From contig JAQCAK010000012.1 of the NCBI GenBank assembly GCA_027621895.1, positions 1-14,003 of the forward strand: a DNA stretch of 14,003 bases, in the 5' to 3' direction. This DNA comes from Pseudomonadota bacterium. GTDB lineage: Bacteria > Pseudomonadota > Gammaproteobacteria > Pseudomonadales > Azotimanducaceae. This document shows positions 1-7,261 of the stretch, in pieces (the first letter of the stretch is position 1; every line of letters starts with the position of its first letter). A program made the position numbers and the translations under genes. Below the pieces are notes generated by a model. It saw only the letters and a program-made list of their open reading frames with translations. It was not told the DNA's origin and searched no databases.

Positions 1-561
1 GATACGATACTTGCGGCCAGCGCGGTGACGCTCTCTCTGCAACAGATCGTTGCCAGGCGTTTACCTCCCCAGGCGGCAGCGGTGGTCAGCGTGACTTCCA
101 TAGACGGCATCAGCGGGCCGACGGTTATTCCGGGAACAGTGACGTTGAGCGGCAGCATCAGGGTGCCCGATACGACCACTCGCCAACGAATCAATACGCT
201 GATACCTGAGATAGCCAGCCAGACTGCCGCAAGCTACGGCGTCGCAGCCCGGACTGAGATTCAGCCTCGCTATGAGGCAACCATCAACCATGCAGCACCA
301 GCCCGTCAGATGCGCGAGAGCTGGTCCCGCCTGTATGGTGAAACAGCCCTGGCCACGGGTGTTCCCCTGCCTGCCATGGCGTCTGAAGACTTCAGCTACT
401 ACCTGAGTGAAATCCCCGGCGCCTTTGCGCTCATTGGCGCTGCTGACCCGGCGCCAGCGCATCAGGCGCCACTTCACAGTTCCCGTTACGACTTTAACGA
501 TGCCCTGCTTCCGCAGGTCACGCGCCTGTTTTCTGATATGGCAGGTACACCTGTTCCCTGA
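1..561 (+). CDS. M20D amidohydrolase, C-terminal part (partial)
   Basis: The reading frame is open from the first base, so the 5' end lies outside the window; 186 residues remain. What is visible is the second half of the dimerisation (lid) domain followed by the end of the catalytic domain of an M20D amidohydrolase (hippurate hydrolase / N-acyl amino acid amidohydrolase group). Recognisable marks are the SIDG..G..VIPG..TLSG.IR block, MASEDFSYYL, and the terminal LHSSRYDFND segment, whose His is the usual last metal ligand of the family. The N-terminal metal motif (HACGHD) is upstream of the window. Known family members hydrolyse N-acyl amino acids, including N-acetyl-diaminopimelate. The aminotransferase starts 82 bases downstream on the same strand, so this is plausibly the deacylase of that pathway; that role is inference. 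It is clearly a different subfamily from the exported M20D protein at 4820-6109. Confidence 0.88.
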   Translation, partial: DTILAASAVTLSLQQIVARRLPPQAAAVVSVTSIDGISGPTVIPGTVTLSGSIRVPDTTTRQRINTLIPEIASQTAASYGVAARTEIQPRYEATINHAAPARQMRESWSRLYGETALATGVPLPAMASEDFSYYLSEIPGAFALIGAADPAPAHQAPLHSSRYDFNDALLPQVTRLFSDMAGTPVP

Positions 562-643
562 CAGAGCAGCGGTACCGGAAATCAGTGCAGGGTCGTGTAA
601 CAGGAATCATCCCAGAAACACATTTAGCAAAGGAAAAACAGCG

Positions 644-1915
644 ATGAATATATTCACAGAGAGAGAGTCCGAGATCAGGGCCTACGCAAGAACCTACCCG
701 GTCATTTTCGACAAGGCGTCCAACGCGCGCCAGACCGATGAGGATGGCAAGGAATACATCGATTTCTTTGCGGGTGCAGGTGTGCTGAATTTTGGTCACA
801 ACAACCAGCGAATGATGCAGGCGGTGATTGAGTACATGCAATCCGGGGGTGTTCTGCACAGCCTGGATATGCACACCACGGCAAAGCGGGAGTTCATGGA
901 AGCTTTTACCAGGACGATCCTTGAGCCCCGGCACATGACCCACAGGATGCAGTTCATGGGTCCTACAGGTACCAATGCAGTGGAGGCCGCGCTGAAGCTC
1001 GCCCGCCGGGTCACCGGGCGTCGCGAGGTGGTTGCTTTCACCCGGGGCTTTCACGGTATGACTCTCGGCGCGCTGGCGTGCACGGCAAACCAGGTATTCA
1101 GGAACGCGGCAGGTGTGCCGCTCGACAATGTGATTCGAATGCCTTTCGGCTGTGAAGTCCCTTGCCAGGGTTGTGAACTGGGGTGCGGGCTTGCCTCACT
1201 GGAGGAGCTGGAAGCCCGGTACGAGGATCTGTCGAGCGGCGTGCTGCCGCCCGCGGCTTTCCTGGTGGAAACCATCCAGGCGGAAGGCGGCGTCAATGTG
1301 GCTTCTGCCGAGTGGTTGAAGAAGCTGGAACAGATCGCGAGGAAAACAGGCGCGTTGCTGATTGTTGACGATATCCAGGTAGGTTGTGGACGAACGGGCA
1401 CCTACTTCAGTTTCGATGACATGGACATTGACCCTGACATCGTCTGCCTGGCCAAGGGGATTGGTGGTCTTGGTACCCCAATGGCCATGAACCTGGTGAA
1501 ACCGGAACATGACCAGCACTGGAACCCGGGTGAACACACGGGCACTTTCCGTGGCCAGAACCTGTCGTTTGTCGCCGGGCGAGAGGCCCTGCGCTATTTC
1601 GAGGATGATGCGCTGATGCAGGAAGTCAGGCTAAAGGCCCGGCAGATTATGGAGGTCCTCAAACCCCTCGAGCAGCACGCCGGTGTCCAGGTTCGCGGCA
1701 AGGGCATGATCGTGGGGCTGGACGTGGGGGAGAGTGCCCGCGCCAAAGCCATTGTTGACGACTGCTTCGCCCGGGGCCTGCTGATTGCCAGTTGTGGTAC
1801 CGGCGGCAGGGTGCTGAAGGTTATTCCGCCCCTCACCATACCGGGTGATGACCTTGAGCAGGGACTGAAGATTCTCGTCGATTCAACGGAAAAAGCGATG
1901 GCGGAGGCAGCATGA
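644..1915 (+). CDS. Class III PLP aminotransferase, diaminobutyrate (EctB/DoeD) type
   Basis: This 423-residue PLP enzyme resembles 2,4-diaminobutyrate:2-oxoglutarate transaminases. Marks are EYIDFFAGAGVLNFGHNN near residue 37, TTAKREFMEAF near 78, GPTGTNAVEAALKLAR at 106-120, FHGMTLGALA at 136-145, VDDIQVGCGRTG at 241-252, the likely Schiff-base Lys271 in CLAKGIGG, and the C-terminal LKVIPPLTI. EctB works in ectoine synthesis and DoeD in degradation. With no ectA or ectC here but hydrolase and dehydrogenase genes beside it, the degradative direction (diaminobutyrate to aspartate semialdehyde) is more likely. ATG 644 was chosen because AAAGGA at 629-634 lies 9 bases upstream and the family begins at this point; the frame is open further upstream but overlaps the preceding gene. 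Residues 170-181 carry an odd Cx3Cx2Cx3C cluster where EctB-type proteins, as I recall them, have no cysteines. Its stop overlaps the next start (ATGA). Confidence 0.85.
   Translation: MNIFTERESEIRAYARTYPVIFDKASNARQTDEDGKEYIDFFAGAGVLNFGHNNQRMMQAVIEYMQSGGVLHSLDMHTTAKREFMEAFTRTILEPRHMTHRMQFMGPTGTNAVEAALKLARRVTGRREVVAFTRGFHGMTLGALACTANQVFRNAAGVPLDNVIRMPFGCEVPCQGCELGCGLASLEELEARYEDLSSGVLPPAAFLVETIQAEGGVNVASAEWLKKLEQIARKTGALLIVDDIQVGCGRTGTYFSFDDMDIDPDIVCLAKGIGGLGTPMAMNLVKPEHDQHWNPGEHTGTFRGQNLSFVAGREALRYFEDDALMQEVRLKARQIMEVLKPLEQHAGVQVRGKGMIVGLDVGESARAKAIVDDCFARGLLIASCGTGGRVLKVIPPLTIPGDDLEQGLKILVDSTEKAMAEAA
1151..1186 (+). other. Four-cysteine insertion (Cx3Cx2Cx3C) in the aminotransferase
   Basis: The codons for Cys170, Cys174, Cys177 and Cys181 fall within 36 bases, between the conserved RMPF block and the SLEELEARYEDLSSGV helix. 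The spacing would suit a Zn site or an iron-sulfur cluster. Mammalian GABA transaminase, another class III enzyme, carries a [2Fe-2S] cluster, but from cysteines in a different loop, so this would be an independent feature. Metal binding is inference. Confidence 0.5.
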
Positions 1916-3054
1916 AACAGCGTGACGACATGACGTTCCCTTTTGAGGAATACGAGCGAAGAATTTCGGACCTCCGGAGACGTATTGCGGAGCGGCATCT
2001 GGATGCGGTGGTGATCAGTGATCCTGAAAACATCATGTACCTGACGGACTACCAGACTACCGGGTATTCCTTTTTCCAGGCGCTGGTTGTGCCGCTGGAA
2101 ACTGAACCTTTCATGATTACCCGCGGACTGGAAGCATCGAATATCGTCGCCCGCACCTGGGTTGAGCATATGCGACCCTATCCGGACACCGGTGACGCCA
2201 TTCAGATGCTGGTGGATGCGCTGCGTGAGTTCGGTCTGGATGACAAGCGAATTGGCTATGAGAGAAACAGCTATTTCTTCCCCGCCTATCAACAGGACAG
2301 GATCCACACGACGCTGACCAGCGCCAAACTGATGGACTGCTTCGGTATCGTTGAGCAGGGTCGCCTGAAAAAATCTGCTGTCGAAATCGAGGTCATGCGC
2401 AAGGCCGCCAGGGCAACGGAGGCAGGCATGCGGGCAGGCATCGAGGCCTGCCGGCCCGGCGTGACGGAGAACGATATAGGCGCTGCCATCAGCGAGGCCA
2501 TGTTCCGGGCAGGCGGTGAGCCGCCTGCGGTTATGCCCTATGTGACTTCAGGTCCTCGAACCATGATCGGCCACGCAACCTGGGAAGGTCGGGAAGTGCA
2601 GGCCGGCGAACATGTGTTTCTTGAAGTGGGCGGCTGCTATCGCCGCTATCACACCGCCATGATGCGCACCGTCTGCCTGGGAGGGCTAACCGAGTCCATG
2701 TACAAGGGTCAGGAGCTGATGAAACTGGCCCTGGCAACCGTGCATGAGGAAGTGCAGCCGGGCATGACGGTTTCGGACGTGGATAACATGGTCAGGAATA
2801 TTATTTCCAACAATGACATCGGGGCGCAGCTGATTACCCGTTCCGGCTATTCCATCGGTATTGCCTTTCCACCCAGCTGGGATGAGGGCTATATCGTCAG
2901 CCTCAAGCAGGGTGATTCAACCGTGCTGGAGGAGGGCATGACCTTTCATATTATCCCCTGGCTCTGGGGTGTCGATGGCGACAAGACCTGCGGTATCTCG
3001 GACACGATTCTCGTGACGCCTGACGGCTGCGAATCCTTCTTTGATTTCCCCTAG
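1912..3054 (+). CDS. M24 creatinase-like hydrolase, ectoine hydrolase (EutD/DoeA) related
   Basis: This 380-residue protein has the two-domain creatinase/prolidase architecture: an N-terminal domain to about residue 150, then a pita-bread domain. Marks are ISDPENIMYLTDY (about 35-47), the GIVEQGRLKKSAVEIEVMRKAARATEAGM linker, GHATWEGR (220-227), FLEVGG..RRYHTAMMRT (236-253), and EGMTFHII near 341. The two aspartate metal ligands of true M24 peptidases are replaced by Glu238 and Ala249, as in metal-independent creatinase. The FLEVGG..RRYH stretch is typical of EutD/DoeA ectoine hydrolases, which open the ectoine ring to N-acetyl-diaminobutyrate. The N-terminal half, however, lacks the WSFY segment I associate with classical EutD, so the substrate may differ. 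ATG 1912 overlaps the previous stop and has GGAGG at 1903-1907, which argues for translational coupling; ATG 1930 is the alternative, with a weaker ribosome site. Confidence 0.75.
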   Translation: MKQRDDMTFPFEEYERRISDLRRRIAERHLDAVVISDPENIMYLTDYQTTGYSFFQALVVPLETEPFMITRGLEASNIVARTWVEHMRPYPDTGDAIQMLVDALREFGLDDKRIGYERNSYFFPAYQQDRIHTTLTSAKLMDCFGIVEQGRLKKSAVEIEVMRKAARATEAGMRAGIEACRPGVTENDIGAAISEAMFRAGGEPPAVMPYVTSGPRTMIGHATWEGREVQAGEHVFLEVGGCYRRYHTAMMRTVCLGGLTESMYKGQELMKLALATVHEEVQPGMTVSDVDNMVRNIISNNDIGAQLITRSGYSIGIAFPPSWDEGYIVSLKQGDSTVLEEGMTFHIIPWLWGVDGDKTCGISDTILVTPDGCESFFDFP

Positions 3055-3166
3055 GACTTTTTCCTGCCTGGTGAGAAGCGCGGAAAGAACAGCCACGACA
3101 AGATTACGGCTATCACCGAAATCAGACAGGCAGATAGCAAACCAGCAGAGAAGGAGACAGGTCATC

Positions 3167-4528
3167 ATGCTGATAACCACTAATCCTGCGACAGGACAGC
3201 CGCTGTCGAGCTATGACACGCTGGACAAAGAAGAACTCCGTCAGGCGATTTCCTGCGCCAATGGTGCCTATCCCCGCTGGCGCAGCAGTTCTTTTGAAGA
3301 TCGGGCAGCTGTGATGGTCGATGTTGCGGCGGCGCTGCGTGCCGACAAGTCGGGGATAGCCCGCCTGATGGCAGATGAAATGGGCAAACCGCTCAAGGAA
3401 GGCGAGCCCGAGGTGGAAAAGGCGGCCTGGAGCCTGGAGCACTATGCAGAGCACGCTGCCGGTTACCTGGCTGACCAGGTGATCGCCTCGGACGCGCACA
3501 GGAGTTATGTCCGCTACCAGCCGCTGGGTACGGTGCTTGGCATCCTGCCCTGGAATGCACCCCTGTGGATTGCCTTCAGGTTCCTGGCACCGGCCCTGAT
3601 GGCGGGCAACACCTGCGCGATGAAGCACGACCCCAATGTCCAGGGATCTGCCGCGGCGATCGAGCAGGCCTTCGTGGCCGCTGGTGCGCCAGACAACATC
3701 ATGGTGAACCTGCCGCTGGCGAACGACAATGTCGAGGCTGCCATTCGCGATCCCGGTATTGCCGCTGTGTCCTTCACCGGTTCAAGCCGGACGGGAGCCC
3801 GTGTTGCCAGCTGTGCAGCCAGCGAGATCAAGCCTCACGTGCTGGAACTCGGCGGGTCTGATCCTTTTGTGGTGCTGGAAGATGCTGACCTGGAACGGGC
3901 TGCTGATGTTGCGGTGCTCTCGCGGATTATTAATGCCGGCCAATCGTGTATTGCGGCCAAACGGGTGATTGTGGCGGATGCAGTCTATGATCAGTTCATT
4001 GAGTTGCTGACCCCCCGGCTTTCCCGGCTGTCAGTGGGCAGTCCGCTGCAGCCGGAGACCGACGTTGGCCCGATCGCCCGGGAGGACCTGCGCGCAAACC
4101 TGCATCACCAGGTGCAGGCAAGCATCGATGCCGGCGCACGCTGTCTGCTGGGTGGTGAACTGCCGACGGGCGGCGGGTTTTTCTATCCCTTGACTCTGCT
4201 GGTCGACGTGGAACCCGGCATGCAGTGCTATGAAGAGGAAACTTTCGGGCCTGTAATGAGTGTTGTGCGGGCCGCGGACGCGGAAGATGCGATACGCCTG
4301 GTGAATGATACGGAGTATGGCCTGGGGGCAGGTCTGTGGACCGCGGACCGGCATCGCGGTGAACAGCTGGCGAAACGCATTGAGGCCGGTCAGGTGGCAG
4401 TAAACGGTATCGTGAAAACCGATCCGCGCCTGCCCAGTGGTGGTATCGGCAAGTCAGGCTACGGACGCGAACTGGGTCCCCAGGGTATCCACGAGTTCGT
4501 CAATGCCAAGCAGATCTGGATCGGTTGA
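3167..4528 (+). CDS. NAD(P)-dependent semialdehyde dehydrogenase (GabD/Sad/DoeC type)
   Basis: This 453-residue aldehyde dehydrogenase is of the short form (Sad/YneI-like succinate semialdehyde dehydrogenase group), opening with the typical NPATG. Catalytic residues are visible: Asn130 in LPWNAP, Lys153 in MKHDPN, FTGSSRTG (203-210) at the cofactor site, Glu227 in ELGGSDPF, nucleophile Cys261 in NAGQSCIAAKR, Glu358 in EETFGPV, and the C-terminal PSGGIGKSGYGRELG. In this context it would oxidise the aldehyde released by the aminotransferase, for example aspartate semialdehyde to aspartate, like DoeC; exact substrate is inference. ATG 3167 was chosen over the upstream open frame from 3041 because AAGGAG at 3151-3156 lies 10 bases before it and family similarity begins there. 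The 112 bases between the previous gene and this start show no convincing terminator, so co-transcription is likely. Confidence 0.88.
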   Translation: MLITTNPATGQPLSSYDTLDKEELRQAISCANGAYPRWRSSSFEDRAAVMVDVAAALRADKSGIARLMADEMGKPLKEGEPEVEKAAWSLEHYAEHAAGYLADQVIASDAHRSYVRYQPLGTVLGILPWNAPLWIAFRFLAPALMAGNTCAMKHDPNVQGSAAAIEQAFVAAGAPDNIMVNLPLANDNVEAAIRDPGIAAVSFTGSSRTGARVASCAASEIKPHVLELGGSDPFVVLEDADLERAADVAVLSRIINAGQSCIAAKRVIVADAVYDQFIELLTPRLSRLSVGSPLQPETDVGPIAREDLRANLHHQVQASIDAGARCLLGGELPTGGGFFYPLTLLVDVEPGMQCYEEETFGPVMSVVRAADAEDAIRLVNDTEYGLGAGLWTADRHRGEQLAKRIEAGQVAVNGIVKTDPRLPSGGIGKSGYGRELGPQGIHEFVNAKQIWIG

Positions 4529-4626
4529 CTCGCGGCCTTTCGTCGAACTCCCGTCCAGACATTTTCAGTGAACCAATTTTGCGCTGCAACACGTATAAGC
4601 AGCAGTTATTAAATTGGAGATTGGAA

Positions 4627-4770
4627 ATGACTGTTCTTTATATTGTTATCTTCGCTTCTCTGCTACTGCCTCTGGCACTCGTGCAGAGTGGTAGTGGGTC
4701 CTCACTTACCGTACCAACCAGTGGTAAAGCGAATTGCGCACGCAACAGCGACGAAGACGCCGAATTCTGA
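4627..4770 (+). CDS. Small predicted membrane or secreted protein (47 aa)
   Basis: ATG 4627 has GGAGA at 4616-4620 six bases upstream and opens a 47-residue frame. It begins with a strongly hydrophobic segment (about residues 3-19, TVLYIVIFASLLLPLALV) followed by a small-residue stretch QSGSGSSLTV and a polar, acidic tail ending DEDAEF. This fits either a cleaved signal peptide or a single-pass membrane anchor. One Cys is present (about residue 34), but there is no lipobox. The 70 or so bases before and at its start are visibly AT-richer than the neighbouring genes. It lies 98 bases after the dehydrogenase and converges on the exported amidohydrolase. I do not recognise it. A longer in-frame start at 4525 lacks support. 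Confidence 0.45.
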   Translation: MTVLYIVIFASLLLPLALVQSGSGSSLTVPTSGKANCARNSDEDAEF

Positions 4771-4819
4771 TCGGCAGATCCTGACTCGCTATCCCGTGTT
4801 CCCCCAACCCCTCGCTTGA

Positions 4820-6109
4820 TCAGGGTCCGGCGAGGTAATCCAGCGCAAGATGGGTCATTGCCCGCACCCCCACGGGAAGGGCCCTCTCATCAGCGTAAAA
4901 ATAGGGCGAATGGTTTGGCGCCGGTGCTTTCTGGTCCGGGTCCGCAACGCCCAGGAAAAAGAAGAGCCCTGGTATAACCTGCTGATAGTCACCGAAATCC
5001 TCTGCTGTCGTAATGCGGTCGGATTCCACAGCCATGTTGTCCATGGCGACCCGCTTCAGAGTGGGTGCCATTCGTGCAGTCAGCGCTTCGTTGTTCGCCG
5101 TCACCGGGGGGCCCCTGTCGATGGTGACAGTCGCGGTCGCGCCGGCGCTTTCAGCAATAGAGGCAGCCGTACGTCTTATACGGTCGTGAATCTGTTGGCG
5201 CACACCCTCATCGAAGGTTCGAATGGTGCCCTCGAGTTCCGCAGAATCCGGGATGATGTTGTTGCGTACACCGGCGCTGAACCGTCCAACCGTGACAATC
5301 GATGGAGTCAGGGTAACGTCCACCTGGCGACTGGCAATGGTCTGCAGCCCCAGCACAATCTGTGATCCCACGACCACGGGATCAATGCCTGCCCAGGGCA
5401 TCGCACCATGGGTCTGGGAACCGTTGACAACAATATGGAACCGATCGGCACTGGCCATGAACTGGCCAGGCCGGTAGGTGATCATGCCCAGCGGCAGGGG
5501 TCCGACATGCAGTCCGAAGATTGCATCGACATCCTCCAGAACGCCCTGTTCGATCATCATGGAGGCGCCGCCTTCTTCTCCCTCGGGTGGTCCTTCCTCT
5601 GCAGGCTGAAAGATGAACTTGATGGTGCCGGGAATCTGCTCCCGCATACCGGCCAGGACCTCTGCGGCTCCCATCAGGATAGCCACGTGGTTGTCGTGGC
5701 CACAGGCATGCATGACGCCGACTTCCTTGCCCTGGTACAGGCCCATGGCCCTGGAGGCAAAGGGCAGGTCGACCTGCTCGGAGACCGGCAGCGCATCCAT
5801 GTCGGCGCGCAGGGCGACCACGGGCTGGTCAGCCTGGCCCCGAAGAATGCCGACCACACCGGTATGGGCAACGCCAGTGGTCACCTCGAGGCCCAGGGAC
5901 TGAAGGTGCTCGGCGACGAGCGCAGAGGTACGGAACTCGCGGTTGGACAGTTCAGGATGCTCATGGATGTCCCGGCGCCACGCCACGACCTTATCCAGTA
6001 CCGGCGCTATGCGCTGATCAGCTGCAGCGGTCAGGGGGTTCCCGGCCTGAATTTCTGCCAGCGATGGCAGGATCTGGAATATAAAGGCAAACAACAAGAT
6101 ATGGCGCAT
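4820..6109 (-). CDS. Exported M20D metallo-amidohydrolase
   Basis: This 429-residue M20D hydrolase has an N-terminal signal peptide (MRHILLFAFIFQILPSLAEI), so it should act in the periplasm. The mature part starts with VVAWRRDIHEHPELSNREF. Metal and catalytic residues are all visible: Cys136 and His138 in HACGHDNH, Glu171/Glu172 in FQPAEEGP, His201 in GLHVGP, lid-domain His234 in THGAMPW, and the late His400 in PNHSPYF. Family members remove acyl groups from N-acyl amino acids or related amides; the substrate here is unknown. The start has AGGA seven bases upstream. The oxidoreductase gene ends only 15 bases before this start on the same strand, so the two probably form an operon. It is complete and different in sequence from the partial M20D at the window start, so this is not a recent duplication. 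Confidence 0.9.
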   Translation of the reverse strand: MRHILLFAFIFQILPSLAEIQAGNPLTAAADQRIAPVLDKVVAWRRDIHEHPELSNREFRTSALVAEHLQSLGLEVTTGVAHTGVVGILRGQADQPVVALRADMDALPVSEQVDLPFASRAMGLYQGKEVGVMHACGHDNHVAILMGAAEVLAGMREQIPGTIKFIFQPAEEGPPEGEEGGASMMIEQGVLEDVDAIFGLHVGPLPLGMITYRPGQFMASADRFHIVVNGSQTHGAMPWAGIDPVVVGSQIVLGLQTIASRQVDVTLTPSIVTVGRFSAGVRNNIIPDSAELEGTIRTFDEGVRQQIHDRIRRTAASIAESAGATATVTIDRGPPVTANNEALTARMAPTLKRVAMDNMAVESDRITTAEDFGDYQQVIPGLFFFLGVADPDQKAPAPNHSPYFYADERALPVGVRAMTHLALDYLAGP

Positions 6110-6124
6110 GGGAAAGTCCTGATC

Positions 6125-7129
6125 CTAGAGTGTGACGACAATCTTGCCGAAATGCCCCTGTGCTGCCTGCAGCTCAAAGGCGTCCTTCAGGTTTTCGAGT
6201 TCGAACGTGTTGCTGATCACAGGCTGGATGCCATTGGCCTCGATCGTCCGGATCATATCTTCCTGCTCGACCTTTGAACCCACGGTAATGCCGTCGAGAG
6301 AAATGTTCTGGGAGAAAAGCTGTGCCGTGTTCACTTCCCCGGCAAAGCCCGCAAGCACGCCGATCAGGGAAATGTGCCCGCCAATTCGACAGGCGGTCAT
6401 GGACTGCGTCAGAGTCCCCGCACCGCCGATCTCGATCACTTCATCAACCCCACGGCCGCCCGTCAGTTCCCTGGCCTTGACGCCCCAGTCGGGCGTTTCC
6501 CTGTAATTGATCAGCGCATCAGCGCCAAGGGCCCGCAACTTCTCCAGTTTTTCGTTGGAGGAGGATGTGGAGATCACCCGTGCACCCGCCGCCCTGGCAA
6601 ACTGCAGCGCAAATATCGACACGCCACCTGTGCCCTGGGTCAGTACCCAGTCGCCCGGCTTGATGCGTGCCCGGGTCATCAACCCTCGCCACGCGGTCAG
6701 TGCGGCGCAGGTCAGCGTCGCGGACTGCTCCATGGTGTAGCCAGCGGGCGCATGGGTGAACGCGGTGGCTGGCATCGCAACCAGTTCTGCGGCAAACCCG
6801 TCAGCATGGTCTCCGGGTACGCCAGAGAGGCAGCCCAGGTCGGGCTCACCCCGGTCCCAGTTTGGAAAAAACAGGGAAACAACAGCATCACCCGCATTAA
6901 AGTCGGTAACACCATCACCCACCGCGACGACTTCCCCGGCCCCGTCAGACATGGGAATGCGGCCATCAGCGGTTGGCATCATGCCCGAGACCACGGCGAA
7001 ATCATGAAAATTCAGTGAAGTGGCCCTGACCCTGACGAGGATTTCACCTGGCCCGGGGGTGGGGTCATCCCGTTCTTCGATGACAATATTGTCGAGTCCA
7101 CCAGGCTTCTTGAGGGCTGCTACTTTCAA
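6125..7129 (-). CDS. MDR-family alcohol dehydrogenase / quinone oxidoreductase
   Basis: This is a medium-chain dehydrogenase/reductase of 334 residues. The GroES-like N-terminal domain contains PGPGEILVRVRATSLNFHD and GAGEVVAVGDGV. The Rossmann domain carries TQGTGGVSIFALQFA (about 164-178) and a GADALINYRE segment. The structural-zinc four-cysteine loop is absent, pointing to the quinone-oxidoreductase-like branch; NAD(P)H dependence is known for the family, the substrate is not. The start is placed at a TTG (7127-7129): the family begins KVAALKKPG and an AAGGAG (7136-7141) sits six bases upstream. The only longer start, at 7201, adds 24 residues without family similarity. The exported amidohydrolase follows after 15 bases, suggesting joint expression. 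Confidence 0.85.
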   Translation of the reverse strand: MKVAALKKPGGLDNIVIEERDDPTPGPGEILVRVRATSLNFHDFAVVSGMMPTADGRIPMSDGAGEVVAVGDGVTDFNAGDAVVSLFFPNWDRGEPDLGCLSGVPGDHADGFAAELVAMPATAFTHAPAGYTMEQSATLTCAALTAWRGLMTRARIKPGDWVLTQGTGGVSIFALQFARAAGARVISTSSSNEKLEKLRALGADALINYRETPDWGVKARELTGGRGVDEVIEIGGAGTLTQSMTACRIGGHISLIGVLAGFAGEVNTAQLFSQNISLDGITVGSKVEQEDMIRTIEANGIQPVISNTFELENLKDAFELQAAQGHFGKIVVTL

Positions 7130-7141
7130 GTCATGCTCCTT
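7127..7141 (-). promoter_or_regulatory. Shine-Dalgarno deciding a TTG start, with an embedded ATGACTTGA
   Basis: Read on the minus strand the site is AAGGAG, six bases, then TTG. The ATG within those six bases (ATGACTTGA) is in another frame, would stop after two codons, and lies only one base from the Shine-Dalgarno, so it is a poor start. The arrangement supports TTG initiation of the oxidoreductase. Confidence 0.6.
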
Positions 7142-7261
7142 ATAAGTGCGAAAGGTTTTATGAATGTCAGCAAGATACAGGATGAGCAGAGCCGGCTCCA
7201 CCTTCCGATCAATTCATCGTGGGGCTAGACTGGGCAGACACTCACGGTAGCGAAGACAACG

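Noticed and set aside
550..604. CCTGTT / AACAGG inverted repeat between the M20D and aminotransferase genes
   Set aside because: Only six bases with a long loop and no T-run, so likely chance.
407..643. In-frame upstream extension of the aminotransferase by 79 residues
   Set aside because: It overlaps the M20D gene, has no ribosome site, and the translated extension is basic and Cys-rich, unlike the family. ATG 644 has a good Shine-Dalgarno.
644..1915. Ectoine biosynthesis (ectB of an ectABC operon)
   Set aside because: No acetyltransferase (ectA) or cupin ectoine synthase (ectC) lies beside it, and its neighbours are hydrolases and a dehydrogenase.
4771..4819. Possible bidirectional terminator between the small ORF and the exported amidohydrolase
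   Set aside because: GATCCTGA and TCAGGGTC pair imperfectly over a long loop with no T-run; not convincing.
5408..6277. Long plus-strand open frame of 289 residues over the exported amidohydrolase
   Set aside because: It is an antisense shadow of a gene with complete catalytic motifs and has no recognisable protein features.
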